This document shows, in pieces, positions 10,992-19,543 of a stretch of 64,000 nt of DNA. The translations under genes and the position numbers were made by a program. The notes beneath the pieces were generated by a model, which saw nothing but the letters and a program-made list of their open reading frames with translations, made no database searches and was not told the DNA's origin. The stretch spans positions 1 to 64,000 of the forward strand of contig JACPPA010000022.1 in the NCBI GenBank assembly GCA_016191285.1. The letters run 5' to 3'. Source of the stretch: Gammaproteobacteria bacterium. GTDB taxonomy: Bacteria > Pseudomonadota > Gammaproteobacteria > Ga0077536. Every line of letters begins with the position of its first letter. Position 1 is the stretch's first letter.

Positions 10992-11080
10992 TTAGGGCCT
11001 CTCAGCTTGTCGCAGCCCATGGCGAGTTCCACTAACAGGCCGAAGAACAGCCACATTCCTGCGATGTAAGCGAATTCCAT
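10988..11080 (-). CDS. 30-residue membrane peptide preceding kdpF
   Basis: A 30-codon ORF ([20 protein letters not shown] at 1-20, then a polar CDKLRGPK-like tail) sits directly ahead of kdpF and overlaps it by 4 nt (ATGA). It has one hydrophobic segment (about residues 4-21) carrying a Glu, followed by a short basic tail, so it could be a single-helix inner-membrane peptide with its tail in the cytoplasm. Upstream, GGGG/GCTTGCC gives only a weak ribosome site. Coupling to kdpF suggests either a Kdp accessory peptide or a translational leader. I know no named family for it. Confidence 0.55.
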   Translation of the reverse strand: MEFAYIAGMWLFFGLLVELAMGCDKLRGPK

Positions 11081-11160
11081 GGCAAGCCCCCTGAACAATT
11101 GTCTGTGCCGACAAGCATAGGTGTCGCCCCGTAAAGAACTTGATAAATGTTAAGGGTCCA

Positions 11161-11183
11161 GTATAAAAATCTCGTAAAGATGA
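11161..11183 (-). promoter_or_regulatory. Possible KdpE-binding T-rich box upstream of kdp operon
   Basis: About 80 nt upstream of the first ORF of the kdp transcript, the minus strand reads TTTACGAGATTTTTATACT. The ATTTTTATACT part resembles the T-rich KdpE box described for E. coli (TTTTTATA next to TTTACA), here with the two halves in swapped order. It is the only T-rich direct element in an otherwise G+C-rich intergenic region. This is pattern resemblance only. Confidence 0.35.
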
Positions 11184-11590
11184 AGGTGTTTCGCACCTAC
11201 AAGCAACAGGGCGCGGGCTGCGACCGTGTTGGTATTCGATAAAATAGCAGCGTCACCGGCGCCGGAGTTTCGATTATTTGGTGAGCGAATAAACTAACCT
11301 CCGGCACCGTTTGTCTATTGCCTGATCCTAGCGATTGCACTGAACGATCTGATCGCTACTTCCACGGAAAGTTCAACGCCGAATCACGGGTTTTTACACG
11401 GCCTCGAATGCCGGAATCCAGTGAAGAAAGTGTCTACGCAATGCCCGGACCCCTGATCTGACTGGATCCCGGATAACCGCTACGCGGTTTCCGGGATGAC
11501 GGCGTGCGATCAGCGCCTCGCTCGGTACGTATACCCAACACAGGCTCGACTCGCTCTATCGAGTTTTCACACGGCCTGGAAAGCTGGAAT
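11184..11590. other. Intergenic region with palindromic repeat debris
   Basis: I see no gene here. The stretch holds the far upstream part of the kdp regulatory region, a GCCGGAGTTTCGATT repeat at 11261 that recurs at 14209, and a CTGGATCCCGGAT...TCCGGGATGACG palindrome (about 11460-11500). It also holds two copies of a CACGGCCTxGAAxGCxGGAATCCAG unit (about 11397 and 11566), which recurs at 32585. The second copy is joined directly to the luciferase-like relic. Confidence 0.5.
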
Positions 11591-11593
11591 CCA

Positions 11594-11944
11594 GTTGACT
11601 ACATGATCGACACCGGATTCGCCGTCATCGGCACACCAGACGATTACGTCGCGCAGGTAGAACGACTGACCGGGCAGTCCGGCGGCTTCGGTTGCTTCCT
11701 GAATCTCGATCATCACTGGGCCGATTGGGCGGAAACGAAGCGGTCGTACGAACTCATCGCCCGTTTTGCGATCCCGAAGATCAACAAGCTCAACGTGAAT
11801 CGCATCGCGTCGGAGGACTGGCTTCGCGACAATAACGTGGTATTCCGTGGTGAGCTGACCGCCGCCGTCGGCGCCAAGATTGCCGAACACGCAGCCGCGA
11901 AAGGAGTCGACAGGCTATCGCCGGATTACTTAAAATTGTTCAAT
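11594..11944 (+). pseudogene. C-terminal relic of a luciferase-like flavin monooxygenase
   Basis: The reading frame from about 11594 encodes YMIDTGFAVIGTPDDYVAQ and continues through GFGCFLNLDHHWADWAETKR and ARFAIPKINK. This is the C-terminal third of a luciferase-like monooxygenase of the alkanal/limonene-monooxygenase type. The first roughly 250 residues, which carry the flavin barrel, are absent. In their place is an intergenic CACGGCCTGGAAAGCTGGAATCCAG repeat. The relic ends where the opposing secreted-protein gene ends. An open frame extends upstream to 11504 only because the repeat happens to lack stops. It cannot encode a functional enzyme. Confidence 0.75.
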
Positions 11945-13927
11945 GCGACGCGGCAGGTCAGCATAACCCTGCACGCGAGGGTGTTTCCCGCGCTTGAGAC
12001 CGAGCATGATGCACGCGAGCAGGAGCAGTGAACTCGTGTTCGGTTCTAGGATTCCATTCGAAACGATGCTGCTCCGCGTAAAGGTCAATTCTTGAAAGTA
12101 TTGGCTGTTCGCTAATATAGGATCGAAGAGTGAGCTTGCAGGGTTTAGCAAATCGTTAAGCAATGGAAGTTGAGGGAACGAATTTAGATCTGACAGGAAA
12201 ATGGATTGACCGGACACTCCATCGGTGAGAACGGGACTGGTGGGAAGAAACAGCTGCGAAAAATCGCGACACGTTAGACAAAACAACTTACCCAAGTTGC
12301 CTCCCAAGTCGGTCACTACGTCCTGGTCCGCGACGAATAGAGTTTGGCAATTGATTGGGTTCTCAATTAGTAGACCGTTGCATCCGAAGCCGTTACCGGT
12401 TCGCCGGACGTCGCCAAAAGCAGTCGCGAATAGGCTGTTGCCGGAAAACAAATCGAACAGACTATGTCCTTGGCTATTAGTGCTGCCCGAAGGATCCACG
12501 CCGATATGGAAGTCCTGCAGTAACTGTTGGGGCACACCGGTACGCGCGATTGACTGTGATGGGCCGCTGATAGGTGGGATCGCCAAGGTCCAGAACTGGT
12601 CCACCAGCGGCGCCAGCGGAATCGATCCCAGGTCGATCGGCGGCCGAGTGTCGAAAACTGGTCCGAGTTTAAACGGCGTGTCGAACTCAAGCGACTTAAC
12701 GTCAAGCGTACCGTTTAACACTAAATCCGTTTTGTTATGAATCGTGTTATCGAGAAAGTAGGTTGGCTTCACCGTAAGCGGACCGCCCCCAAGCACTGTA
12801 CCGATCGTCGGCGTGAGATCGACCGATTGTCCGACCTGAAACACGACATTATTTTTGAGTTGGCCATCCCGGTTATCGAAGACGGGCGTTGCGAACTGGA
12901 GATCGACCATGAGTTTCGGATCAAAGGTAATGGACTGCCGTATCCCTAAAGAGACAGTGGGGGTAACTGACAGTAAATCGTAACCAAAGGGTCCAACGTT
13001 GCTTTGTAGCAGCTGACCGACGAAAGGGATGAGTTGCCCGACGTTGAATGAAACATCCAGAAAGTTCTGGCTCTTCGTATCGCTTAACGATTGGTTGGAA
13101 CGCAATACACCGTCCAAGGCCACGTTCGGTGATTTAAAAGCGATGGACACCCCTTGTGCAACGTCAATCGTCTGGTTAAACGGAACAACCGGTTGTTCCA
13201 AGACTTTCAAACCGTTCAGCGTGCTGAGTTCGAACAGTTGCTGGTGCAAATTTACGCTGCCGAGATTGAAAGTTTTGGAAATGCAGAAGATTAGGCATCC
13301 CTCGGCGGTGATACCTCCGCTCGCGTGCAAGTCCAATTCGACTCTGGCTTCCGCATATGGAAATACGGTAGAGAAGCCTGGGGTGGGTTGGAAAGCCGAT
13401 CCCACTGACGATGTCAGCAGCTTGGATAGGCCGGGGGCAGCGTAACCGCCTCCACCTGTAGACGTGAGCGCGGAAGACGGTAGGTGAGTGAAATTACTTA
13501 ACGACACCGGCCCGGGTAGCGCCGCCGACACCAGAAAGGAATGTCCGGCTTGAACTTGCTCGGGTAAGGTCAGTTGCACGGATCTAGGATAGTTTAGGTC
13601 GATCAAGCCGCTGTTGGCATGGAAGTGACCGCTTAAGCCGGTCGAAAAAGATGCCGTAGGCGAGACGTTGACGCCAACATCAACCCCGAGAAAATGGGCG
13701 AGCGCACTCGTCGGGTCCCGGAACGCCCCTGGTTTGAGCGTAGCGCTTACGCCCGACGGCGGCGGAAGCGTGATGTCTTCATTGACGATTCGGGCGTCAC
13801 CCGGGCCCCACAGGCTTTGGTTAACAGTCGCGAAATTGAGGTTCGAGCTTATCGGTATCCCGAACCCCTGATTGCTGTATAGCAGATGGACCAAGATGAA
13901 GCCCACAACGAACTCGGTCCGCCGCAT
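11930..13927 (-). CDS. Large secreted protein with degenerate PEP-CTERM-like tail
   Basis: I do not recognise the main domain. From the ATG at 13927 (preferred over the upstream start at 14044) the protein is 665 residues and opens with MRRTEFVVGFILVHLLYS, a signal-peptide-like segment. The body is rich in Ser, Leu, Pro, Asn and aromatic residues with repeated beta-type stretches and few charges, like an extracellular beta-rich protein. Near the end, LEPNTSSLLLLACIMLGLKR resembles a PEP-CTERM sorting tail (xPEP, hydrophobic helix, basic cluster) with the first Pro of PEP changed. About 18 extra residues follow; they are read antisense to the luciferase relic, so the original stop may have been lost at a recombination junction. 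An exosortase would have to lie outside the window. Confidence 0.65.
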   Translation of the reverse strand: MRRTEFVVGFILVHLLYSNQGFGIPISSNLNFATVNQSLWGPGDARIVNEDITLPPPSGVSATLKPGAFRDPTSALAHFLGVDVGVNVSPTASFSTGLSGHFHANSGLIDLNYPRSVQLTLPEQVQAGHSFLVSAALPGPVSLSNFTHLPSSALTSTGGGGYAAPGLSKLLTSSVGSAFQPTPGFSTVFPYAEARVELDLHASGGITAEGCLIFCISKTFNLGSVNLHQQLFELSTLNGLKVLEQPVVPFNQTIDVAQGVSIAFKSPNVALDGVLRSNQSLSDTKSQNFLDVSFNVGQLIPFVGQLLQSNVGPFGYDLLSVTPTVSLGIRQSITFDPKLMVDLQFATPVFDNRDGQLKNNVVFQVGQSVDLTPTIGTVLGGGPLTVKPTYFLDNTIHNKTDLVLNGTLDVKSLEFDTPFKLGPVFDTRPPIDLGSIPLAPLVDQFWTLAIPPISGPSQSIARTGVPQQLLQDFHIGVDPSGSTNSQGHSLFDLFSGNSLFATAFGDVRRTGNGFGCNGLLIENPINCQTLFVADQDVVTDLGGNLGKLFCLTCRDFSQLFLPTSPVLTDGVSGQSIFLSDLNSFPQLPLLNDLLNPASSLFDPILANSQYFQELTFTRSSIVSNGILEPNTSSLLLLACIMLGLKRGKHPRVQGYADLPRRIEQF

Positions 13928-14252
13928 GCACCGATTCGCGCGGAGGGGCAATCGGCCGCAGGGAGTACTAGACGTCGCAAGCCCTTGCCGTGTGCCGTCG
14001 GCGGTGGTTACGGCAGCGGATTGCTGAAGTGTTTCTAGCGTCACAGGGAAACCTCCAAACTCCGCTACTTCGCGTCTACGAAGCGAACAAGTCGCCGGTA
14101 GCCGGTTTCGATTTCCTCGGCGAAGAGTCGCACGCTTCGGCGGCGCCAGGCAACCGCTAATTTCGGTAATAGTTCCTGTAATAAATTCGATGACCGCGGG
14201 TAACCAGTGCCGGAGTTTCGATTTTTCGATTATTGGCGGAGGATGCTAGCGC

Positions 14253-15341
14253 TCAGTCGAAAGCCGGCCGCTCTCCGATATACGATAGCTGTTCGATCAG
14301 TTCGAGCATGATGCCGTCCGGGTCGCGGAAGATCACGACTTTGCGCGCGCCGAACTCGCCCATATCCCAGGTTTCGATCGGTCCGACTGGCGTGTGTCCG
14401 GTGGCGACCAAGCGCGCGCGTGCGGCCACGATGTCGTCGACTTCGAACGCCACACGCATGATCCCGAGATGGTTGGCTACCTGATAAGGTTCGCCATAGG
14501 GTTTGGGCGCGATCCATTCAAGCACGTCGATGGGGCTGCGCGAATCCGAGCGCACGCCGAGCAGCGTGGCGGCGAACTGCATCTGCCCGCGGTACTCGGA
14601 ACCGTCGGGATTGCGCAAGGCGTCGCCGAGCGAACCGTTACTCGCGGGCTGCAGCTCCGCTGGCGCTAGATAGGCTTGGAGATCGAGACCGAGGGCATCG
14701 CGATAGAAGCGATACGAGCGCTCGAGAATGCGCACGTTTAGATTGCAGTGATGCATCATGCCCGGGTAGATAATCTTGCCGGCCGGATCCTCCGCGCCGA
14801 TCATCTCCAGCGTGTTGCCGTCCGGATCGCGATAGGCAAACACCGTCACGCCGAACCCGTCTGGGGTAAGAATGATCCAGCTCGGCTCACCGTAGGGTCG
14901 ACCGCCGTGTGCCTGTACCCGCGTGTAAGCCTCGTTCAAATTGCTGACCAGCGAATTCTGGCGATAGATGCCGACGTGGTTGGCCTCACGATACGGTGCG
15001 CCGATCGGTCCCGGGCTCTTCCATTGCACGAGATGCATGAGGCGCGCCGGAAATTCGGCGAGTAGATCGCCGGGTGGTGAGAGATCTTTCTTGTTCTCCA
15101 GTACCCATCCTTCGAATTGACCGCGCTCGATACCGAGTCCCGCATAGCGCTGCGCGGGGCCGTTGATGCGCTGCCGACGGCGTACAGGAAAAGTGTTCTC
15201 GTAAAACTCGACCGCGCGATCGAGATCGGAGACGTTGATCACCACGTGCGAAAAGCGATTGAGGTGCCCGCGTAGGCCATGGCTCAAGCGGTCGAGCCGT
15301 GCTGGCAGGTTTTCTGTGTTGCTCGCCGTAACCATCTGCAC
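14253..15341 (-). CDS. Two-domain VOC-family dioxygenase-like protein
   Basis: This 362-residue protein holds two vicinal-oxygen-chelate domains (about 28-185 and 195-350), like extradiol ring-cleaving dioxygenases and related bleomycin/glyoxalase-fold enzymes. The first begins RFSHVVINVSDLDRAVEFY and ends FAYRDPDGNTLEMIG. The second begins HHCNLNVRILERSYRFYRDA and ends FRDPDGIMLELIEQ. The His and Glu metal-ligand positions typical of the fold are present in both. It stands divergent from a carboxymuconolactone-decarboxylase-like gene, which suggests aromatic or cyclic-compound breakdown. The substrate is unknown. Start: the ATG at 15341; an internal Met two codons later is equally possible. 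Confidence 0.8.
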   Translation of the reverse strand: MQMVTASNTENLPARLDRLSHGLRGHLNRFSHVVINVSDLDRAVEFYENTFPVRRRQRINGPAQRYAGLGIERGQFEGWVLENKKDLSPPGDLLAEFPARLMHLVQWKSPGPIGAPYREANHVGIYRQNSLVSNLNEAYTRVQAHGGRPYGEPSWIILTPDGFGVTVFAYRDPDGNTLEMIGAEDPAGKIIYPGMMHHCNLNVRILERSYRFYRDALGLDLQAYLAPAELQPASNGSLGDALRNPDGSEYRGQMQFAATLLGVRSDSRSPIDVLEWIAPKPYGEPYQVANHLGIMRVAFEVDDIVAARARLVATGHTPVGPIETWDMGEFGARKVVIFRDPDGIMLELIEQLSYIGERPAFD

Positions 15342-15573
15342 TCCTTATCCCTTGATCGAATTCCAATATTGTGTTGAAGAAGGTACTGATGTCGGAATAT
15401 CGATTCTTTAATAAGCTTTTCCATTATGCAACCGATGACTTCTCGGGATCTTGTACTTTGCCCGCAAGATTAAGCGCAGATAAAGTCGTTGTCGCGCTCG
15501 CTTCGCGTGTTGCCACCGGGTTGGACATCCGTTAGCGTGGCCTCAATCAGTCCGTCATGCGTAAGGAGTAGTT

Positions 15574-16173
15574 GTGAAACGACTTGCCGAAGTCGCAAAA
15601 GCCGACGCGACGCCAGAGGTTTTAGCCATCTACCGCGAATTCTTTGGCGATCGTGATCCGGTCGCTGCGCCAGGGACCGCCACCGGCACTCCCGGCAATT
15701 ACTGGACAACCTTTGCGTTAGCGCCGGATTTGCTGCAAATGGCACATCGGGATTTGCTGAGCCTATTACAACCCGGTCGGCGGCTCGCGGCCGAATTGCG
15801 CGAGCTGGCCATCGTGCGGACCGGCATTGTCGGCGATTCAAAATTCGAATATTCACAGCATCTCAAAATGGCGCGCGGCGTCGGCATCGCCGAGCACAAA
15901 CTCGCCGCCATCAAAGGCTGGACGACGAGTGATTTATTCTCGCCAGTGGAACGTGCGGTTATGGCCGCGACCGATGAAATTCTGTCTCGTAATCTGGTTG
16001 AAGACGCGACCTTTGCGGCGCTGAAATCGCATCTCGCTGATCCGGCGATCCTCGAACTCTTCGTCGTGATCGGCCTATGGCGCATGCATGGTCTAATCGT
16101 TCGCGCGTTGCATCTCGAGTACGACAGCGACACGACCGCGCGGATGCAGGAAGTGCCGGCGCCATGCGAATGA
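15574..16173 (+). CDS. Carboxymuconolactone decarboxylase / AhpD-family protein
   Basis: The 199-residue protein has the all-helical AhpD/CMD fold. The core LRELAIVRTGIVGDSKFEYS followed by QHLKMARGVGI (about 88-118) is the family signature, with Glu, Tyr and His at the usual active-site positions. The CxxC of true AhpD peroxidase reductases is absent, so it is more like the gamma-carboxymuconolactone decarboxylase branch, many members of which have no assigned substrate. It starts 92 nt before an EthD gene on the same strand and is divergent from the VOC enzyme. These three probably serve one degradation route. Confidence 0.82.
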   Translation: MKRLAEVAKADATPEVLAIYREFFGDRDPVAAPGTATGTPGNYWTTFALAPDLLQMAHRDLLSLLQPGRRLAAELRELAIVRTGIVGDSKFEYSQHLKMARGVGIAEHKLAAIKGWTTSDLFSPVERAVMAATDEILSRNLVEDATFAALKSHLADPAILELFVVIGLWRMHGLIVRALHLEYDSDTTARMQEVPAPCE

Positions 16174-16265
16174 CTGCAATGCGGTTGCCGCCGTCCCGCC
16201 GAGGCGCCGGATGATGGTAAATAATTGAGCCGCCGAGCGGCCTAACACGATCCCAGGAGGATCTC

Positions 16266-17042
16266 ATGTTCCGTTTAGAATTTGCGTTGCGGCGAAAGCC
16301 TGGCATGTCCCGCAAAGATTTTCAGCAATATTGGCGGGAGGTGCACGGCCCGCTGGTGGCGCGTCATTCAACGACGCTTGCCATCCATCGATACATCCAG
16401 CTGCATACGCTCGACGATCCCATAAACGATGCGCTGGCCGCGGCGCGCGGCGGCATGGAGCCGGCTTACGATGGGGTCGCGGAACTGTGGTGGACCAGTC
16501 CCGAAGCGTTCAAGGCCTTCGGGACCAAAGCCGGTCAGGCGGCGGCGATGGAGTTGCTCGAGGACGAGAAAAATCTCATCGACCTGCCAAACTCTCCACT
16601 GTGGTTTGCCTACGAGTACCCGCAGGTGAACCCGACCGAGTACATGGTGGCGACTGAACACAGTCCGCTGGTCAAACTTTTTTTCTGCTTAAGGCACCTG
16701 AATAATCAGAGCCTCGATGAAGCGCAGTTGTACTGGCGAACCAATCATGGACCGCTCATTCGCAGCGTTTCCACCGGTTTTCGCATGCAGCGTTATCTAC
16801 AGGTTCACACCTATCAGAGTGGCCTTGAGGCGCAACTGACTGGCCCGCGTGGGACTAAGGCAGCGCCGTATACTGGCCACGCCGAGGCCTGGTTCAACCG
16901 CGCCGATTTATTGACGATGGCAACGGTGCCGGAAGCCGCGCGGGCGATGGAACTCGCGATCGAAGACGAGACCAAATTCATCGATTTTCCGCGCTCCGCG
17001 ATGTGGATTGGCAAGGAACGGGTGTTTGTTGATCGGAGATGA
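16266..17042 (+). CDS. Tandem EthD-domain protein
   Basis: Residues 1-125 and 130-258 are two copies of the EthD dimeric alpha+beta-barrel domain. The first begins FRLEFALRRKPGMSRKDFQQ and then YWREVHGPLV; the second begins KLFFCLRHLNNQSLDEAQLY and then WRTNHGPLIR. Single-domain EthD proteins normally dimerise, so this gene looks like an internal duplication that makes the dimer in one chain. EthD is needed for ethyl tert-butyl ether breakdown in Rhodococcus, but most homologues act as small barrels for other degradations or decarboxylations. A good AGGAGG site precedes the ATG. Confidence 0.85.
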   Translation: MFRLEFALRRKPGMSRKDFQQYWREVHGPLVARHSTTLAIHRYIQLHTLDDPINDALAAARGGMEPAYDGVAELWWTSPEAFKAFGTKAGQAAAMELLEDEKNLIDLPNSPLWFAYEYPQVNPTEYMVATEHSPLVKLFFCLRHLNNQSLDEAQLYWRTNHGPLIRSVSTGFRMQRYLQVHTYQSGLEAQLTGPRGTKAAPYTGHAEAWFNRADLLTMATVPEAARAMELAIEDETKFIDFPRSAMWIGKERVFVDRR

Positions 17043-17130
17043 AGCGAAAATGAATGGATCACAACCGACGGGTGATGGAGATCTCTAGTCTAGGCCTCTT
17101 CAGCTGTGCTTCCTGATCGGGATATTCGCG

Positions 17131-17342
17131 CTAACGCTTCTCGAGGAGCGCCGCGAGCTGGTCAGCGGCCTGCCCCCAGCCTTCGCGCACGTCCGTTTCA
17201 ACGATTGGCGTAGTCCACGGTCGTGGGGTAAACCACCGCTTCAGTAGCGCAGGGTCGGTCCACGCCTTGAATACTTGTTCGCGTGGCGCTTTGATGAGGC
17301 GGGTGAGGCTAAATCGCGGCTTTCGATGGCGGTGGTATTGAT
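17131..17342 (-). pseudogene. Decayed SRPBCC (AHSA1-like) gene with internal deletion
   Basis: On the minus strand the text IKAPREQVFKAWTDPALLKR and WFTPRPWTTPIVETDVR is the clear N-terminal part of an AHSA1-type SRPBCC protein. It is fused in frame to EGWGQAADQLAALLEKR, the C-terminal end of the same family. Roughly 85 residues of the middle are missing. Upstream, GGAGAACCCC is followed by ATCAATACCACC, where functional relatives have ATGAAYACC, so the start codon also appears lost. One further frameshift separates it from the body. This is a gene relic with at least three lesions. Confidence 0.8.
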
Positions 17343-17359
17343 GGGGTTCTCCTATAGCG

Positions 17360-18577
17360 TTAACGTTTAGAGGCGACCCGCCATGCGGTCAGCATGGCGA
17401 CGAAAAAACATCCGGCAATGGCGTAGAACACGGCCGCATAGTGACCGTGGTCGAGCATCTTGCCAAATACCACCGGCCCAACCGCAATGCCTAAATCCAA
17501 ACCCGAATACACCACGCCGTAAACGCGCCCGCTCGCCCCGCGCGGCGTGACCGAGCGGATCAGCATATCGCGTGAGGGTCCCGCAAGACCGCTGCCGAAA
17601 CCCATCGCGGCGATGCATCCGAGCGCGAGCGTGGCGGGCAAGACGCCGACGCCGATGAGGATCGCCGCGGCGATGGAGAGCGCGAACGCGAGCGTGATAT
17701 TGCGTTCGACCGCGCGCCCGCGCAGTAACAACCAACCGCCAGCCAGCATGCCGGTCGCGCTTGCGAGCATGTAGAGCGTGACACAGAGCGCGGCATTCGC
17801 GACGGTCAGGCCGTACAGCGCCGTGAAAATGGTCGGCGCGAAATTCTGCACACCGCTGGCCGCGGCGGCGACGATGCAGAAAAAAGCGAAGCACCACCAG
17901 ATGGCAGGCAAACGCAGAAAGCCGAATTGGGTATTCGTGGTAGTCGGCGCGGTGGCCGCCGTTTCGGACGGCGTCCGTCGAATGAGATCGCGGTTACCCA
18001 TGAGTAAGGCCGCGACTAACAGCGGCAGACCAGCCGCCGCCAATACGCTCGTGCGCCAGCCGAACGTGGCGGCGATGCTGACCAAGAACACCGGCGCGAG
18101 CGCCCAGCCAAGACTGCCGGTAATGCCATGCACCGAATACGCGGGGCCGATACGGGCGACGCTGACGCGCTGGTTGAGCAGTGAATAATCCACGGGATGA
18201 AACACCCCGTTGCCAAGGCCGACGATACTCGCACTTAACAACAGAGAAACGTAATGATGACTGAGCGCAAAGCCGAGGGCGCCAAACGCGAGACAGCATA
18301 GACCGCCGATTAAGGTGACGCCGGGACCGAAGCGATCGACTACAAAGCCGGCGAGCGCCTGCGATACGCCAGAGACGATGAAGAGCACACTCATCACAAA
18401 GCCGAGCGCGGCGAAGCTATAACCAAATTCGATGCGGAGCCACGGAAAGAGGGGCGCAATGATGAGCTGAAAGAAGTGGCTTGTGAGATGGGCGAGTCCT
18501 ACATAGCCGACGACGCGTGCGTCCGTTTGCCACGGCACCCATTTGGCGTCGGCGGTGCTGACTGAACCTACTACCAT
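17360..18577 (-). CDS. Major facilitator superfamily transporter
   Basis: The 405-residue protein has about 12 hydrophobic helices and a central cytoplasmic loop (about 195-215, polar and Thr/Ala-rich), as usual for an MFS permease in the inner membrane. The loop between helices 2 and 3 reads GFVVDRFGPGVTLIGG, the family's D-R-x-G signature, near residue 62. No substrate-specific motif is visible; sugar/organic acid and drug branches share this layout. It begins 5 nt from the MaoC-family gene downstream of it on the map, with both on the minus strand and MaoC upstream in transcription, so they are probably co-transcribed. Confidence 0.85.
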   Translation of the reverse strand: MVVGSVSTADAKWVPWQTDARVVGYVGLAHLTSHFFQLIIAPLFPWLRIEFGYSFAALGFVMSVLFIVSGVSQALAGFVVDRFGPGVTLIGGLCCLAFGALGFALSHHYVSLLLSASIVGLGNGVFHPVDYSLLNQRVSVARIGPAYSVHGITGSLGWALAPVFLVSIAATFGWRTSVLAAAGLPLLVAALLMGNRDLIRRTPSETAATAPTTTNTQFGFLRLPAIWWCFAFFCIVAAAASGVQNFAPTIFTALYGLTVANAALCVTLYMLASATGMLAGGWLLLRGRAVERNITLAFALSIAAAILIGVGVLPATLALGCIAAMGFGSGLAGPSRDMLIRSVTPRGASGRVYGVVYSGLDLGIAVGPVVFGKMLDHGHYAAVFYAIAGCFFVAMLTAWRVASKR

Positions 18578-18582
18578 GCTAG

Positions 18583-19452
18583 CTAGCTAACTGGTGACTG
18601 GCCGTGGTGACATAGAAATCCGCGACGAATCGCGTCCGAGCCATCAGGATTCACCACACGGAACGCGAGTGCGTTCGCGGTTTGTCCTTCAACCACCAGC
18701 TTCAACAACGTGCCCAAGCGCACCATGCCAGCGAAGCGGCCGCCAAGGCGAGTGATAGACAAGGGATCGCCGCCCAAATATTCGCGCACGAGCACCGATA
18801 CCGCGCGCGCCAACGTGGCCGTGCCATGCAGGATGAGACCAGGCAAATTCGCGGCGAGCGCAGCCGCGCGATCCGTATGAATGGGGTTCCAGATCCGTGC
18901 GCCTTCGGTGTAGAGGTGGGCGGCATTGGCGGCGACGCAGAAGTCGAATTCGCGCGGCGTGGTCGGCGCGATGCCGGGCCAGGGTGGCGCGGTTTCGATG
19001 GCGGTCGCGGGCCCACTAAGCGGAACGCCACGGAATAAGGTGCCGTAGTACGTGCGACAGTAGCAGCTGCCGGCCAAGTCTACGGTATCGATGCGTTGCG
19101 TGAGATAAGCGCCGGGTCCGCGTTGTTCGACCGCGATCGCGGTGGCGGTGGTGCCGAGCACAAGGTCCGGGCGTAATGGCTGCAATAGATGGATATCGTG
19201 TTCGGCGTGCACCGCGCATGCGAGTTCAGCAGGGAGCAGCGATTGCATGCCGGGTCCGCGACGCTGGGTGAGCACGGCGTCCCATTCCAGGCACACCGGA
19301 AATACCGGATGCGCGGCGATTTGACGAGTCGTATCGAAGTAACACTCCGCCATGTCGTCGATACTCGCGGCGTACGCCATCAGCCAGCGGGCATCGACCG
19401 CATGCGTGAATTCGCCGGTGGGATGGCCAAGTACCTCGGAGGAAAGCGGCAT
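18583..19452 (-). CDS. MaoC-like hot-dog dehydratase
   Basis: This 289-residue protein is a double hot-dog enzyme of the MaoC/FAS1-dehydratase type, which hydrates or dehydrates 2-enoyl-CoA thioesters. The catalytic hydratase stretch is in the second half: IWNPIHTDRAAA (about 188-199) followed by LPGLILHGTATLARA. The conserved Asn and His of the R-hydratase motif are present. The first half (residues 8-150) is a second, non-catalytic hot-dog domain. It is co-directional with the MFS gene, which follows after 5 nt. It probably acts in side-chain or fatty-acid-like degradation; the substrate is unknown. Confidence 0.8.
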   Translation of the reverse strand: MPLSSEVLGHPTGEFTHAVDARWLMAYAASIDDMAECYFDTTRQIAAHPVFPVCLEWDAVLTQRRGPGMQSLLPAELACAVHAEHDIHLLQPLRPDLVLGTTATAIAVEQRGPGAYLTQRIDTVDLAGSCYCRTYYGTLFRGVPLSGPATAIETAPPWPGIAPTTPREFDFCVAANAAHLYTEGARIWNPIHTDRAAALAANLPGLILHGTATLARAVSVLVREYLGGDPLSITRLGGRFAGMVRLGTLLKLVVEGQTANALAFRVVNPDGSDAIRRGFLCHHGQSPVS

Positions 19453-19543
19453 AGATTTACACGCCTTGGACCATGCCCATTTACGATTGGATTGCCACCC
19501 TCACAATGATATCGAGTCCTTGCACGAGCCCTGGTACGTAGAA

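Noticed and set aside
11504-11602. N-terminal extension of the luciferase-like relic making a 175-residue protein
   Set aside because: The first 33 codons are an intergenic palindromic repeat, unlike any flavoenzyme N-terminus, so the frame is fortuitous.
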